Shown: one piece after another, positions 46,364 to 54,567 of the stretch | How the letters are laid out: the number at the start of each line of letters is the position of its first letter | Numbering within the stretch: the stretch's first letter is position 1 | Source: Rossellomorea vietnamensis | GTDB taxonomy: Bacteria > Bacillota > Bacilli > Bacillales > Bacillaceae_B | Assembly: GCF_008180615.1 (NCBI RefSeq) | Contig: NZ_VTEH01000004.1 | Location: 1-64,000 of the forward strand | Length of the DNA: 64,000 nt | Direction: 5' to 3' | The notes under the pieces: model-generated | Database searches by the model: none | Seen by the model: only the letters and a program-made list of their open reading frames with translations | Told to the model about the DNA's origin: nothing | Program-made: the position numbers and the translations under genes

Positions 46364-46966
46364 TTGAAAACATTACTACTGACAGGTTTTGAACCATTTT
46401 TAGAACACTCCCATAATCCGACAGAAGCTATTGTAAAAGAACTTGACGGGAAGATAATAGGCAAGTATTTGATTAAAGGGAGGATTCTCCCTGTTGTATT
46501 CGGCCAATCCGCTGATAAGTTATTACGGTATGTAGAAGAGTTGAGTCCGGAAGCAGTGATTTCACTTGGTCTTGCTGCCGGAAGAAATAAAGTTACCCCT
46601 GAAAGGATAGCTATAAATGTTAACGATGGGGTTCGGGATAACTCCAATCATGTCCCTGTTGATGAACTCATTAAAGAGGATGGAAGTGATGCTTACTTTA
46701 CAACGCTTCCCATTCGGGATATAGTTAACAACCTCGTGGAAAATGGGATACCTGCAGAGATCTCAAATACAGCAGGCACTTATTTATGTAACAATGTCAT
46801 GTATTCTTTACTGCATGATTCGAAACAAAAGGGTGTTGACCTGCCTTCAGGATTCATACACATTCCAGCTTCTTTTGAATTAGGCTTAACAAACGGGAAA
46901 TTGCCGGCATGGCCTTTATCCAGTTTAAAGGCCGCAGTGGAAGTAGCCATCAAAACACTGAACTAA
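46364..46966 (+). CDS. pcp: Pyrrolidone-carboxylate peptidase
   Basis: A 200-residue cysteine peptidase (C15). The TTG at 46364 has GGGAGAG upstream and starts M-K-T-L-L-L-T-G-F-E-P-F, the family N-terminus; an ATG at 46328 has no ribosome site. Catalytic Glu in P-E-R-I-A-I-N, Cys in T-Y-L-C-N-N-V-M-Y and His in F-I-H-I-P are all present. It removes N-terminal pyroglutamate, complementing the M42 and DppA peptidases of the same strand block. Confidence 0.93.
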   Translation: MKTLLLTGFEPFLEHSHNPTEAIVKELDGKIIGKYLIKGRILPVVFGQSADKLLRYVEELSPEAVISLGLAAGRNKVTPERIAINVNDGVRDNSNHVPVDELIKEDGSDAYFTTLPIRDIVNNLVENGIPAEISNTAGTYLCNNVMYSLLHDSKQKGVDLPSGFIHIPASFELGLTNGKLPAWPLSSLKAAVEVAIKTLN

Positions 46967-47107
46967 ATAAATGGTTTATTGGATGTCGATGAAAGCACCC
47001 TGCACTTAAACTTAGGAAACCGTATTGAATGAAGTGGATGGCCACTGGAGAATGCCTGACTTTGCTGGATTAGTAGAGGTTTATCTCAGTAACAGAAATA
47101 TAACTAG

Positions 47108-47147
47108 AAAAAAGACGAATCCATAACCAGTGGGATTCGTCTTTTTT
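47108..47147 (+). terminator. Terminator after pcp
   Basis: AAAAAGACGAATCC pairs with GGATTCGTCTTTTT over a short loop with a T-rich tail. It should close the peptide operon. Confidence 0.88.
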
Positions 47148-47200
47148 AAAAGATAAGAAAGTATATAATTTTTAGATCGAAATTAGGCAGCGTTTCTGAA

Positions 47201-47323
47201 TCCAGCTCCAGCGCCCAGCCCCTCGGGATCAAATGTTCCCCGGAGAATAAAAGGAAAGAACGCCTTTTTTTCTCCGGGGAACATTTGCCTGACGGGGCTA
47301 AAAGGGGCGCTTGCGCTTTTTTT
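47201..47323 (+). repeat. Full copy of the large Bacillaceae-type hairpin repeat
   Basis: The inner stem pairs AAATGTTCCCCGGAGAA (47230-47246) with TTCTCCGGGGAACATTT (47269-47285). Outer arms are AGCGCC/GGCGCT and AGCCCC/GGGGCT. It ends in GCGCTTTTTT just before the stop of the minus-strand coiled-coil gene, so it may terminate both sides. Confidence 0.85.
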
Positions 47324-47326
47324 ACG

Positions 47327-47989
47327 TTATTTTTTGAGTTTCTGAATGTCCGTCTCTGCGTTGAATAACCTTCTATTCAACACCTCTGTCTTGGAATCTA
47401 TTTTCGTATGAAAGGTTCTCAGCGAAGCGATGACATCCTTGTTCTGACGGGTCTCAATGCGTTTGGCGATTTCCTTGATTTCATCCTGGCCGGTTTCCAG
47501 ATTGGACAATCGTTTGTAGATGGCCTCTGACTTATTTTCCTGTCTTGCGAACGCCTTGTCATGCTTATGAAGGCTGGCACTGAATTTCTGATCCTGCTGA
47601 TCCAGGCGGGTATTGAGCTTACCTTCTAGTTTATCAAGGCGTGCACCTGATTTTTGGTCTTGCTGGTCCAGCCGTGTATTGACCTTACCTTCTAGTTCAT
47701 CAAGGCGGACACTGAATTTCTGGTCTTGCTGATCCAGGCGGGTATTGACCTTACCTTCTAGTCCATCAAGGCGTGCATCAAATTTTTCGTCTTGCTGATC
47801 CAGGCGGGTATTGAATTTACCTTCGAGTTCATCAAAGCGGTCTCCGAATTTTTTGTCTTGTTGGTCCAAGCGGGCGTTGAATTTCTGATCTTGTTCATCG
47901 AACCGGGCATTGATACTTTTCTCCTGCTCTTCAAATCTGTCATCTATTTTTTCGAGCTTACCTAATATCTCTTTTAATGTTTCTTCCAT
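47327..47989 (-). CDS. Coiled-coil protein built of 22-residue repeats
   Basis: A 220-residue cytosolic protein. ATG 47989 has GAGGTG upstream; the frame stays open for 87 more codons but overlaps the next gene without a start signal. Residues about 20-135 consist of repeats of 22 residues (R-L-D-Q-Q-D-x-K-F then L-E-G-K-x-N-T), five near-identical copies. In DNA these are 66-bp tandem repeats with TCCARSCGKG at 47601, 47667, 47733, 47799 and 47865. Eleven-residue (hendecad) periodicity predicts a long right-handed coiled coil. Function unknown. Repeat number could vary between strains. Confidence 0.8.
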   Translation of the reverse strand: MEETLKEILGKLEKIDDRFEEQEKSINARFDEQDQKFNARLDQQDKKFGDRFDELEGKFNTRLDQQDEKFDARLDGLEGKVNTRLDQQDQKFSVRLDELEGKVNTRLDQQDQKSGARLDKLEGKLNTRLDQQDQKFSASLHKHDKAFARQENKSEAIYKRLSNLETGQDEIKEIAKRIETRQNKDVIASLRTFHTKIDSKTEVLNRRLFNAETDIQKLKK

Positions 47990-48143
47990 TTTCTTCACCT
48001 CTTTTAAAGATTTTTTCGATATGTGGTTGTCTTGGACAAGGGCCATGTTTTGCCTGGATACCAGGGAGAACTCTTTGAACAGAGAGCGCTCCTTAGTTAC
48101 CAAGATGGTTGGTTTTTTGGGAATTTTCACTGAGCAGAACTCT

Positions 48144-48578
48144 TTAAAAAGAGTAATCTTTTCCTGCATTGGTTCCGAATTCGAAAATTTTGTAGGCGGT
48201 AAGAGTGAAGCATTCAACTTCTGCTTCATTAAATAGTCTGCCGGCATCATCGGTCATAGCATCAAGCCTGGCCTTGACTCCTTCTGAAATTTCTTCCCGC
48301 AGGTATTCGTCGAGAAGATTGGCCTTGGAATAAAGGGAGAAGAGAAAGCCATCGAAGAAGAGATTCATTCCGTGAAATTCAATGAATCGGTAATGGAAAG
48401 GAGACTCGAATAGGGGTTCCAGCCGGCGGATTTCTTTTTCAAAATAGGCAGTGTCGTAGAGTACTTCCAGTATATCGGGAATAGATTCACTGTAAAAGAG
48501 CAGAACATCTTCTTTTATCTTTTCCCGATTTTTGGATAAATGATCAGATAGCAGTTGATTTTTAGTAGAAGATTTCAA
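48144..48578 (-). CDS. Helical protein of unknown function, divergent from a sporulation-type kinase
   Basis: A 144-residue mostly helical acidic protein with a TTG start and GGAGG 7 bp upstream. No family was recognised. It has aromatic-rich stretches (F-H-Y-R-F-I-E-F-H, F-F-D-G-F-L-F-S-L-Y) that could line a hydrophobic pocket. It is transcribed away from the histidine kinase (48781), with 200 bp between starts, and followed by the coiled-coil gene. A link to the kinase is possible but unproven. Confidence 0.7.
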   Translation of the reverse strand: MKSSTKNQLLSDHLSKNREKIKEDVLLFYSESIPDILEVLYDTAYFEKEIRRLEPLFESPFHYRFIEFHGMNLFFDGFLFSLYSKANLLDEYLREEISEGVKARLDAMTDDAGRLFNEAEVECFTLTAYKIFEFGTNAGKDYSF

Positions 48579-48780
48579 TGAGGACCTCCAGAGTGTAGTT
48601 TTAGGGGAATACAGGGGTTGTAATCAGAGCGGCAGGTTCAGTTGTGAAATGTTTCCATTTGTCACCTCCTTATCGTTATTTTAACACTAATTTAATCTTA
48701 ATAGAGGAAAATTTTCCGAAAAGTCACTCTATAATTTGGTATGATTAGATATAAGAATGATTGGTAAGGGTGTGGCTCAT

Positions 48781-49917
48781 GTGACAAGAACAGCTGAGAT
48801 GCTTGCGTTATTTCTTGAAGAAAACTTTCAAGAATTCTTACAGACATGGCGGGAAAAAGTTGTGATTTCGGATAGTGATAAGTTCAAGGAAGAAGTCGTC
48901 AATAATGGAGTGAGGATGTACGGGCTTGTGAAGCGTGCTATCAGCAGTCCATTGAGTGAAGAAGAGATTAAGCTGCTTGCACGTAAGGTTGCCAGCGAGC
49001 GTGTGCAATCCGGTGTGAACATCAGTGAATTTGTTTACAATGTCAATGTGGGCAGAAGTGAAATCATTAAATGGGTAAGCACCTCGGGAATAAAGATAGA
49101 GGAGCTTCACCCCTATTTCGAGGAGATCAACAGGGTCTTTGATCGTTTCTCATATCTTGCCGTGAAGTTTTATTCAGAAATCAAGGACGAGCAGTTGAAG
49201 GAAAAAGAGGTATATATCGACCAGACGCATAAAGAAAGATTGACGATCCTCGGGCAGATGAGTTCGAGCTTCGTCCATGAATTCAGAAACCCTTTAACCT
49301 CTATAATCGGGTTTACTAAATTACTGAAAAGTGACTATCCGGAGCTTCCGTATTTGGACGTGATGAGTCATGAGTTGGATCAATTGAACTACAGAATCTC
49401 TCAATTTCTTCATGTTTCAAGGAAAGAAATCATTGAGAGCAAGAAAGAAAAGTTTCTTGTATTCACGATGTTAAGCGAGCTGATTGAATTTCTGTATCCG
49501 AGCCTGGTGGATGGTGATGTACAGGTAAAATCACATCTTGATTCCCAGGTCTATATTCAAGGAAATAAAGAGGAACTGAGGCAGGTGTTCCTGAACCTGA
49601 TCATGAACTCGATTGATGCCCTTCAGCAGGTGAAAAGTGACAGAAGAATTACCATCAGCTGTACGTTTGAGAACGAGGAAATTAAAATTACGGTCGCCAA
49701 CAATGGGCCTGAAATCAGTGAAGCAGCGCTGGAAGCCATTTTTGAACCTTTTTATACAACAAAAGATCTGGGGACGGGGATCGGCCTATATATCTGCCGA
49801 AAGCTCGTGGAAAAACATGAAGGCCGTATCAGCTGTACCTCTGACCCATACGAGACAGCCTTCACTGTTAACATCCCTGCAGCTAAAGAGGAGCTGGGAG
49901 TGAACTTGCTGCTTTAG
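48781..49917 (+). CDS. Soluble sporulation-type sensor histidine kinase (HisK_N domain)
   Basis: A 378-residue protein without membrane helices. I prefer the GTG at 48781 (AAGGGTG upstream) over the ATG at 48757, which has none. The N-terminal helical domain (about 1-140) resembles the HisK_N / RsbRD-N type globin-like sensor known from the B. anthracis kinase BA2291. The kinase core follows: H-box S-F-V-H-E-F-R-N-P-L-T-S, N-box N-L-I-M-N-S-I-D-A, F-box F-E-P-F-Y-T-T-K and G2 G-T-G-I-G-L-Y. The G1 box reads N-N-G-P-E-I, where D-N-G-x-G-I is usual, so ATP binding may be weak. No response regulator is adjacent, as expected for a kinase feeding the Spo0F-Spo0A relay. Confidence 0.86.
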   Translation: MTRTAEMLALFLEENFQEFLQTWREKVVISDSDKFKEEVVNNGVRMYGLVKRAISSPLSEEEIKLLARKVASERVQSGVNISEFVYNVNVGRSEIIKWVSTSGIKIEELHPYFEEINRVFDRFSYLAVKFYSEIKDEQLKEKEVYIDQTHKERLTILGQMSSSFVHEFRNPLTSIIGFTKLLKSDYPELPYLDVMSHELDQLNYRISQFLHVSRKEIIESKKEKFLVFTMLSELIEFLYPSLVDGDVQVKSHLDSQVYIQGNKEELRQVFLNLIMNSIDALQQVKSDRRITISCTFENEEIKITVANNGPEISEAALEAIFEPFYTTKDLGTGIGLYICRKLVEKHEGRISCTSDPYETAFTVNIPAAKEELGVNLLL

Positions 49918-49918
49918 G

Positions 49919-49971
49919 GCTTTAAAGCGCGAAGAGGGACAGTCCCTTTTCTCGCTTTAAAGGGGTGAAGC
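49919..49971. repeat. GGGACAGTCCC-family palindromic repeat after the kinase gene
   Basis: CTTTAAAGCGCGAAGAGGGA faces TCCCTTTTCTCGCTTTAAAG around ACAG. It starts 2 bp after the kinase stop. Confidence 0.85.
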
Positions 49972-50026
49972 GGAAAGCATAGAGCCGCCGATGATTGGCA
50001 AGAATGATGACCGGGAGGGATTCATT

Positions 50027-50449
50027 TTGCGGTTATTGGTGGTTTTTTTGTATTTAGGTTTGCTGTTTGTTTTGACTTGTTCATATAGCTTCCGTGAGGT
50101 GATGGTATCTCAAAGAGTGAGTTTCATTTTCAACAGCCAGCCCGATTTGCTGAGTTTTTTTGAATATAAATTCAACTACAATAATCCTTCTTATGCCTTT
50201 CAGAAAGCTGGACATGTCATAAGCTTTTTCGTTTTGGCAGCTCTTTTGATGATATGGCGCAATAAGGTTGCAGTTGTGTTACTAGTTTCAATTCTTTTTG
50301 CTGTATTCACTGAGGTGGCTCAATTATTTTTCCATAGAACAGGATGTCTGGTGGACGTGTTATTTGATTTAACTGGAACTGCAGCCTTCTTGCTAATCTA
50401 TAGTTGGAGTAGAGTTGGACAAAAAGAAGTTGAAAGTAGTATTGACTGA
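50027..50449 (+). CDS. VanZ-like membrane protein
   Basis: A 140-residue protein from the TTG at 50027, which has a strong GGGAGG site 8 bp upstream; the ATG at 49991 has none. Four hydrophobic segments, K-A-G-H-V-I-S-F-F in the second and F-T-E-V-A-Q-L-F-F-H-R-T-G-C-L-V-D in the third are the VanZ hallmarks. Members modulate lipoglycopeptide sensitivity or act as phospholipid-related membrane proteins. No resistance genes accompany it. Confidence 0.85.
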   Translation: MRLLVVFLYLGLLFVLTCSYSFREVMVSQRVSFIFNSQPDLLSFFEYKFNYNNPSYAFQKAGHVISFFVLAALLMIWRNKVAVVLLVSILFAVFTEVAQLFFHRTGCLVDVLFDLTGTAAFLLIYSWSRVGQKEVESSID

Positions 50450-50486
50450 CTGGTAGAGTTTTTCTTTATTGGAATATACCTTTTAT

Positions 50487-50539
50487 CGCATTAAAGCACG
50501 AAAAGGGACAGTCCCTTTTCGTGCTTTAGTGTGTTAATG
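50487..50539. repeat. GGGACAGTCCC-family palindrome between convergent genes
   Basis: ATTAAAGCACGAAAAGGGAC pairs with the facing arm ending CGTGCTTTAGTG. It lies between the VanZ-like stop and the minus-strand oxidase stop and could terminate both. Confidence 0.85.
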
Positions 50540-50549
50540 TAACTACTCT

Positions 50550-51905
50550 TCAAAAAATCTTCCCAGGATTCAACCGGTTATCAGGGTCAAGCAGTTTTTT
50601 GATAGATTTCATAACTGATAGTGCAGCACCGTGTTCAAGTTCCTGGTATTTCATCTTTCCAAGGCCGACTCCGTGCTCTCCGGTGCAGGTGCCTCCGACA
50701 TCGATCGCTTTCCGGGCAACAAGGTCGTTGATCCGTTCGGCCGCGGCTGTTTGCCGGGAATCACTGGAGTCATAGACGACCAGAGTATGAAAGTTTCCGT
50801 CGCCGATATGGCCGAATACTCCGCCAAGCAGTCCGCTTTCATCTATAAGTGCGCGGGCAAAGACCACCATTTCGGCAACCTGGGAGATGGGAACGCAGAC
50901 ATCTCCGCCTGACTGCGACATCCCGGGGATATGGCGGAAAGAGTAGGACAATTCATGGCGTGCCCTCCAAAGCTCATTGCTTTCAGACGTGGTATTTGCT
51001 CTTTCCCAATTTTCCGCACCATGCTCCAGGACGATTTCCCTCGTCAACGCAGCATCCTCTTCTGCAGAAGCTTTGGTACCCGCAAATTCAAAAAAGAGAG
51101 AGTGTGCTTCCGGAAAAGAGTGCCCGCCTGCTAAGTTCACCTGTCTAATGCTATCCTCATCCACAAGCTCCATCCGCAGAACTTGTATCCCGCTCATTAA
51201 AACTGTCTGGGCAGCCTCGGCGCATTCTTTGGGAGTTCCGAAAGTACACCGAGCAGTTACGGTATGTTCTGGAATGCCGTGCAGCTTCAAAGTGACTTCA
51301 GTAACGATTCCAAGCGTGCCTTCCGAGCCAACAAGAAGTCCATTGAGGTTATAGCCGCTCGATGATTTTTTAGCACGGCTTCCTGTGGTGACCACCGTTC
51401 CATCTGCCATAACAACTTCCAAGCTCAACACCTGATCCCGCATTGAACCATAACGGACCGCCGTCGTTCCGCTGGCATTCGTAGCGACCATGCCGCCAAT
51501 GCTGGCATCAGCACCTGGATCGACAGGAAACTGCAGCCCATGGAGGTTGATGGCTTTATTCAATTGTTTTCGCTTGATTCCCGGCTGCACGGTGACAGTC
51601 AAATCTTCCGAGTTAAAAGAAACGATTCTATTCATTCTTTCAAAATTAACGGAAATTCCTTTATGGATAGGAATCGCATGTCCGTCCAAGCCGGAACCTG
51701 TTCCAAACGGAATCACAGGAAGGTTGTTTCTTTTCGCAATATCCAATACAGAAATGATATCATCCTTATTTTTAGGAAAAACAACGACATCAGGCTCGAC
51801 AGGAAGGTGGGAAGATTCATCCCGGCTGTGCCGGTACACTTGTACTGCATTTTCCTCACCCAGCAAAACCCTCAACTTTTGGATCATATCCTGCTTCACC
51901 TTCAC
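50550..51905 (-). CDS. FAD-linked 2-hydroxyacid oxidase, GlcD/D-lactate dehydrogenase type
   Basis: A 451-residue flavoprotein. The GTG at 51905 has AAAGGAGGTGA upstream and is preferred over the ATG at 51935. The FAD_binding_4 domain shows P-F-G-T-G-S-G-L-D-G and D-P-G-A-D-A-S-I-G-G-M. The C-terminal FAD-oxidase domain ends with G-E-H-G-V-G-L-G-K and L-D-P-D-N-R-L-N-P-G-K. It should oxidise D-lactate or glycolate; no partner iron-sulfur gene (glcF-like) is adjacent. Confidence 0.9.
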   Translation of the reverse strand: MKVKQDMIQKLRVLLGEENAVQVYRHSRDESSHLPVEPDVVVFPKNKDDIISVLDIAKRNNLPVIPFGTGSGLDGHAIPIHKGISVNFERMNRIVSFNSEDLTVTVQPGIKRKQLNKAINLHGLQFPVDPGADASIGGMVATNASGTTAVRYGSMRDQVLSLEVVMADGTVVTTGSRAKKSSSGYNLNGLLVGSEGTLGIVTEVTLKLHGIPEHTVTARCTFGTPKECAEAAQTVLMSGIQVLRMELVDEDSIRQVNLAGGHSFPEAHSLFFEFAGTKASAEEDAALTREIVLEHGAENWERANTTSESNELWRARHELSYSFRHIPGMSQSGGDVCVPISQVAEMVVFARALIDESGLLGGVFGHIGDGNFHTLVVYDSSDSRQTAAAERINDLVARKAIDVGGTCTGEHGVGLGKMKYQELEHGAALSVMKSIKKLLDPDNRLNPGKIF

Positions 51906-52240
51906 GGGATCACCTCCTTTTTTCTTAATATTCATACAACTATATTAAAATATACTATCATAAAATTTACTGAATTTGTTTAGTGGTGCTTTAGCAGGAT
52001 CCCGCGTTAAACCACTGAAAATTAGCGTGGTGATTCAATAAAGCCACAAAGTGAGAATCTACCCATTACTTTTAAAACAGCAGCAATTCTTGAGGAAAAC
52101 TTCATTGATGTCATCACCGCCCTCATCTAACATAAAAAAGGCTATTACAATAATCCTCATACTATAAGTACGATTCAAAGTGGATAAGCTAATTGTTTTC
52201 CCAAGCCTAAATATGCCTTTTTCATACAAACAACCATTTA

Positions 52241-52431
52241 ATTAGAGGGAAAAATTCCCCTTATTTAGTAAACAGCCTAGAAAACAGCCTGAAATAGAGG
52301 GAGAAATTCCCCTTATTTGACCAAAGATACTAAAAAATAGGTTTTTTTCTTTATATAAGGGGAAAAATTCCCGCTATTCACCTGCAAAATGGGTTCAAAT
52401 CTGCAAATAAGGGGAAAATCTCCCCTTATTT
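52241..52431. repeat. Cluster of four GGGGAAAATTCCCC-type hairpins
   Basis: Short inverted repeats (AGGGAAAAATTCCCC, AGGGAGAAATTCCCC, GGGGAAAAATTCCC, GGGGAAAATCTCCCC) at about 52245, 52297, 52357 and 52409, spaced 52, roughly 60 and 52 bp. The whole 51906-52881 spacer lacks a supported gene. It also holds a possible GCTTTAG/CGTTAAA relic near 51988. Confidence 0.65.
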
Positions 52432-52659
52432 TTCCCTTTAGATACTCAATTTCAAGGAAGTATCATGAAGGAGTGCTCATTTTTGAGGTTAGAACCCCAT
52501 TTAAATTCACCGCAGGGAACCGGTTTTAGTCAAATGACTCTCCTTAAGTTGGGGAAGCTCGCTTGATTTCTTAAGTCTCTTATCTAAGTCAACATCAACT
52601 CACTACGTTCGTTGTATTTCCTATCTCTCAAACGAGAGCCCTCAAAACTTTACGCCGCT

Positions 52660-52740
52660 GAACGTCCGCTTCCGCTATTTAATTCACCGACTGCCCCGCG
52701 GAGTCGTCCGTTTGGAGTGGAAATCACCTTACGAAGACAC
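52660..52740 (-). repeat. Degenerate copy of a G+C-rich Bacillaceae intergenic repeat
   Basis: On the minus strand it contains ATTTCCACTCCAAACGGACG and CCGCGGGGCAGTCGGTGA, which I recognise as a decayed form of a repeat common in Bacillus spacers. No gene is present. Confidence 0.4.
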
Positions 52741-52881
52741 CCTTCAGACTTCTGAATGAAATAAATAAAGTCATAGAAAAGAGCCGTTAATTACAGTTAT
52801 TGGTCGTATTATTCTATAAAAATGATAAAATAGTCATTATATTGAAACTTTTTGCATTTTAACTTTTGGGAGGTCTACAGA

Positions 52882-53835
52882 ATGAATTCACAGCTTAATA
52901 GGCCAAAGGGATTTGGCGAGATCTTGGATCAGACGTTCCGTTTGAGCAAGAACAAATTTCTTGATTTTTTCTTGATTTTACTTATTTTATTAGGACCAAT
53001 TTACCTCCTGCAGGCTTTATTTGAGCTATTAGCAGGAACAAGCTTTTTCAGGCAGGTTGGCGCAGGGGATGATTGGTTCAGCCAGATGACGGCGGCGTTT
53101 GAGGGAACCGAACCGGATTTTGCTGCTCAGAATACAAATGTATTTCTCGAACTTGGCATCTTCCTTCTGGGTCTTATCAGTACAGCGTTATCACTGGTGG
53201 CTTCAGCCGCCATTATCCATGTCGTCAACCATATTCGCAAGGATGAAGAATATACAGTGGGAGGCGTCATAAAAAAAGGATTCTCCCGCTTCTGGCCATT
53301 AGTGGGGAGCAGTATCGTCTTTGGGCTTATCGTGTTCGGCTTGATTGTGCTGCCTTTGATGATTATCGGATTAAGTGGATTATTTATGTTTGGGTTTTCG
53401 GAAACTTTTACAGCAGATTCACTTGCCGGTTCCATTATGACGGTAATCTTCATGCTGCTGATTTTCCTGGCAGTGGCGGTCGGTATCGGCTATCTTCTGA
53501 CTCGCTGGTACTTTTACCTGGGGATTGTTGCCACTGAGAGAGGCACGGCGCCGGGGATCGGCACGAGCTGGAACCTTACAAAGGGGCAGGGATGGAAGCT
53601 CCTTGGGGTGTTCATTGTTCTGTTCTTGATTACAGGAGTTGTTTCGGCGGCGCTTGAATTCACACTGGGTGCATTTTTAGGAAACAGCGTTCTGTTCAAC
53701 CTCCTGTATAATGTGATCACACTTATTACCACTATTTTTATTTCCGTCGGTTTTGCCGTGATGTTCTTTGACCTGAAAATCAGGAACGGTGCAGAAGACC
53801 TGCAGGATATGATTCAGGATTATAAACAAGTATAG
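52882..53835 (+). CDS. Polytopic membrane protein (GDPD membrane-domain-like), first gene of MoxR/DUF58 operon
   Basis: A 317-residue protein. ATG 52882 lies 8 bp after GGGAGG; the longer ATG at 52852 has no site. N-terminal motif P-K-G-F-G-E-I-L-D-Q-T-F-R-L-S-K-N-K-F precedes six hydrophobic segments, as in proteins annotated with the glycerophosphoryl diester phosphodiesterase membrane domain. No catalytic residues of that enzyme are present. The role is probably structural within the downstream MoxR cluster. Confidence 0.82.
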   Translation: MNSQLNRPKGFGEILDQTFRLSKNKFLDFFLILLILLGPIYLLQALFELLAGTSFFRQVGAGDDWFSQMTAAFEGTEPDFAAQNTNVFLELGIFLLGLISTALSLVASAAIIHVVNHIRKDEEYTVGGVIKKGFSRFWPLVGSSIVFGLIVFGLIVLPLMIIGLSGLFMFGFSETFTADSLAGSIMTVIFMLLIFLAVAVGIGYLLTRWYFYLGIVATERGTAPGIGTSWNLTKGQGWKLLGVFIVLFLITGVVSAALEFTLGAFLGNSVLFNLLYNVITLITTIFISVGFAVMFFDLKIRNGAEDLQDMIQDYKQV

Positions 53836-53838
53836 TAG

Positions 53839-53890
53839 CAATATTTTTCGAAACTAATAAAGTTAGCAGCAAAGTTCAAGAAAAGAGCTT
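53839..53890 (+). repeat. Second remnant of the roughly 205-bp inverted-repeat element
   Basis: TTTTTCGAAACTAATAAAG, AGCAGCAAAGTT and AGAAAAGAGCTT follow the order of the right half of 20205-20411, more diverged. It starts 3 bp after a stop codon, like the other remnant. Confidence 0.5.
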
Positions 53891-53913
53891 CTATGAAAGT
53901 CAGGTGAGTCAGT

Positions 53914-54555
53914 TTGCTCAACGAAAATAATGCCAGAGATGAGTTGCAGGACATCCTTGATGACCGGGAGTATACCCAGTACCAAAGTGAAAACCAGGGG
54001 TTTCTTCAAAACTTATGGGAATCGATCAAGGAAACCTTCATGGAATGGCTCAATAATCTGTTCCCCGCCTATCAAGCCTCGCAAGGCGGAGGGACAATGA
54101 TCACGCTTGTTCTGGTCATCGCGGGACTGGCCGCCCTTCTCATCGTGCTTTTCCTCGTTTCGCGGAGAGTGTACAACAACCGGAAGATGGCCGGGCAGAA
54201 ACCTTTGCAGAACCTTGCTCAAAAAGACTGGTCCTACAGTGAGCACCTGGCAGAATCGGAACACCAGGAAGAGGCAGAAAATTATTCCCTTGCCGTCCGC
54301 CATCTGTTCCTTGCCCTGCTGCTGTTCTTTCATGAAAAAGAATGGCTTGTGGCTAGGAAGTGGAAGACGAATTGGGAGTATTACGAAGAGCTGAAAAAGG
54401 TAAATAAAGAATGGGCGGAACAGTTTTATTCCCTGGCGCTGAAATTCGATGAAGCCGCCTATGGCGAGAGGGAAATTACTCGCGGGGAATACATTCCGTA
54501 CAAAGAAACAGCAATGAAATGGCTGCAGGACAACCAGCAGGAAAAGGAAGCGTAA
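53914..54555 (+). CDS. DUF4129 membrane protein
   Basis: A 213-residue protein with a TTG start and AGGTGA upstream. One transmembrane helix (about 64-85) and a C-terminal cytosolic helical domain with Y-S-L-A-V-R-H-L-F-L-A-L-L and W-K-T-N-W-E-Y, typical of DUF4129. These occur with MoxR ATPases and DUF58 proteins and are linked by context to surface or transglutaminase-like functions. It is 12 bp upstream of the next gene. Confidence 0.85.
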   Translation: MLNENNARDELQDILDDREYTQYQSENQGFLQNLWESIKETFMEWLNNLFPAYQASQGGGTMITLVLVIAGLAALLIVLFLVSRRVYNNRKMAGQKPLQNLAQKDWSYSEHLAESEHQEEAENYSLAVRHLFLALLLFFHEKEWLVARKWKTNWEYYEELKKVNKEWAEQFYSLALKFDEAAYGEREITRGEYIPYKETAMKWLQDNQQEKEA

Positions 54556-54567
54556 GGAGGAGAAATC

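Noticed and set aside
46159..46392. 77-codon frame between the DUF3899 and pcp genes
   Set aside because: It starts inside an inverted-repeat remnant, lacks a ribosome site and overlaps the well-supported pcp start.
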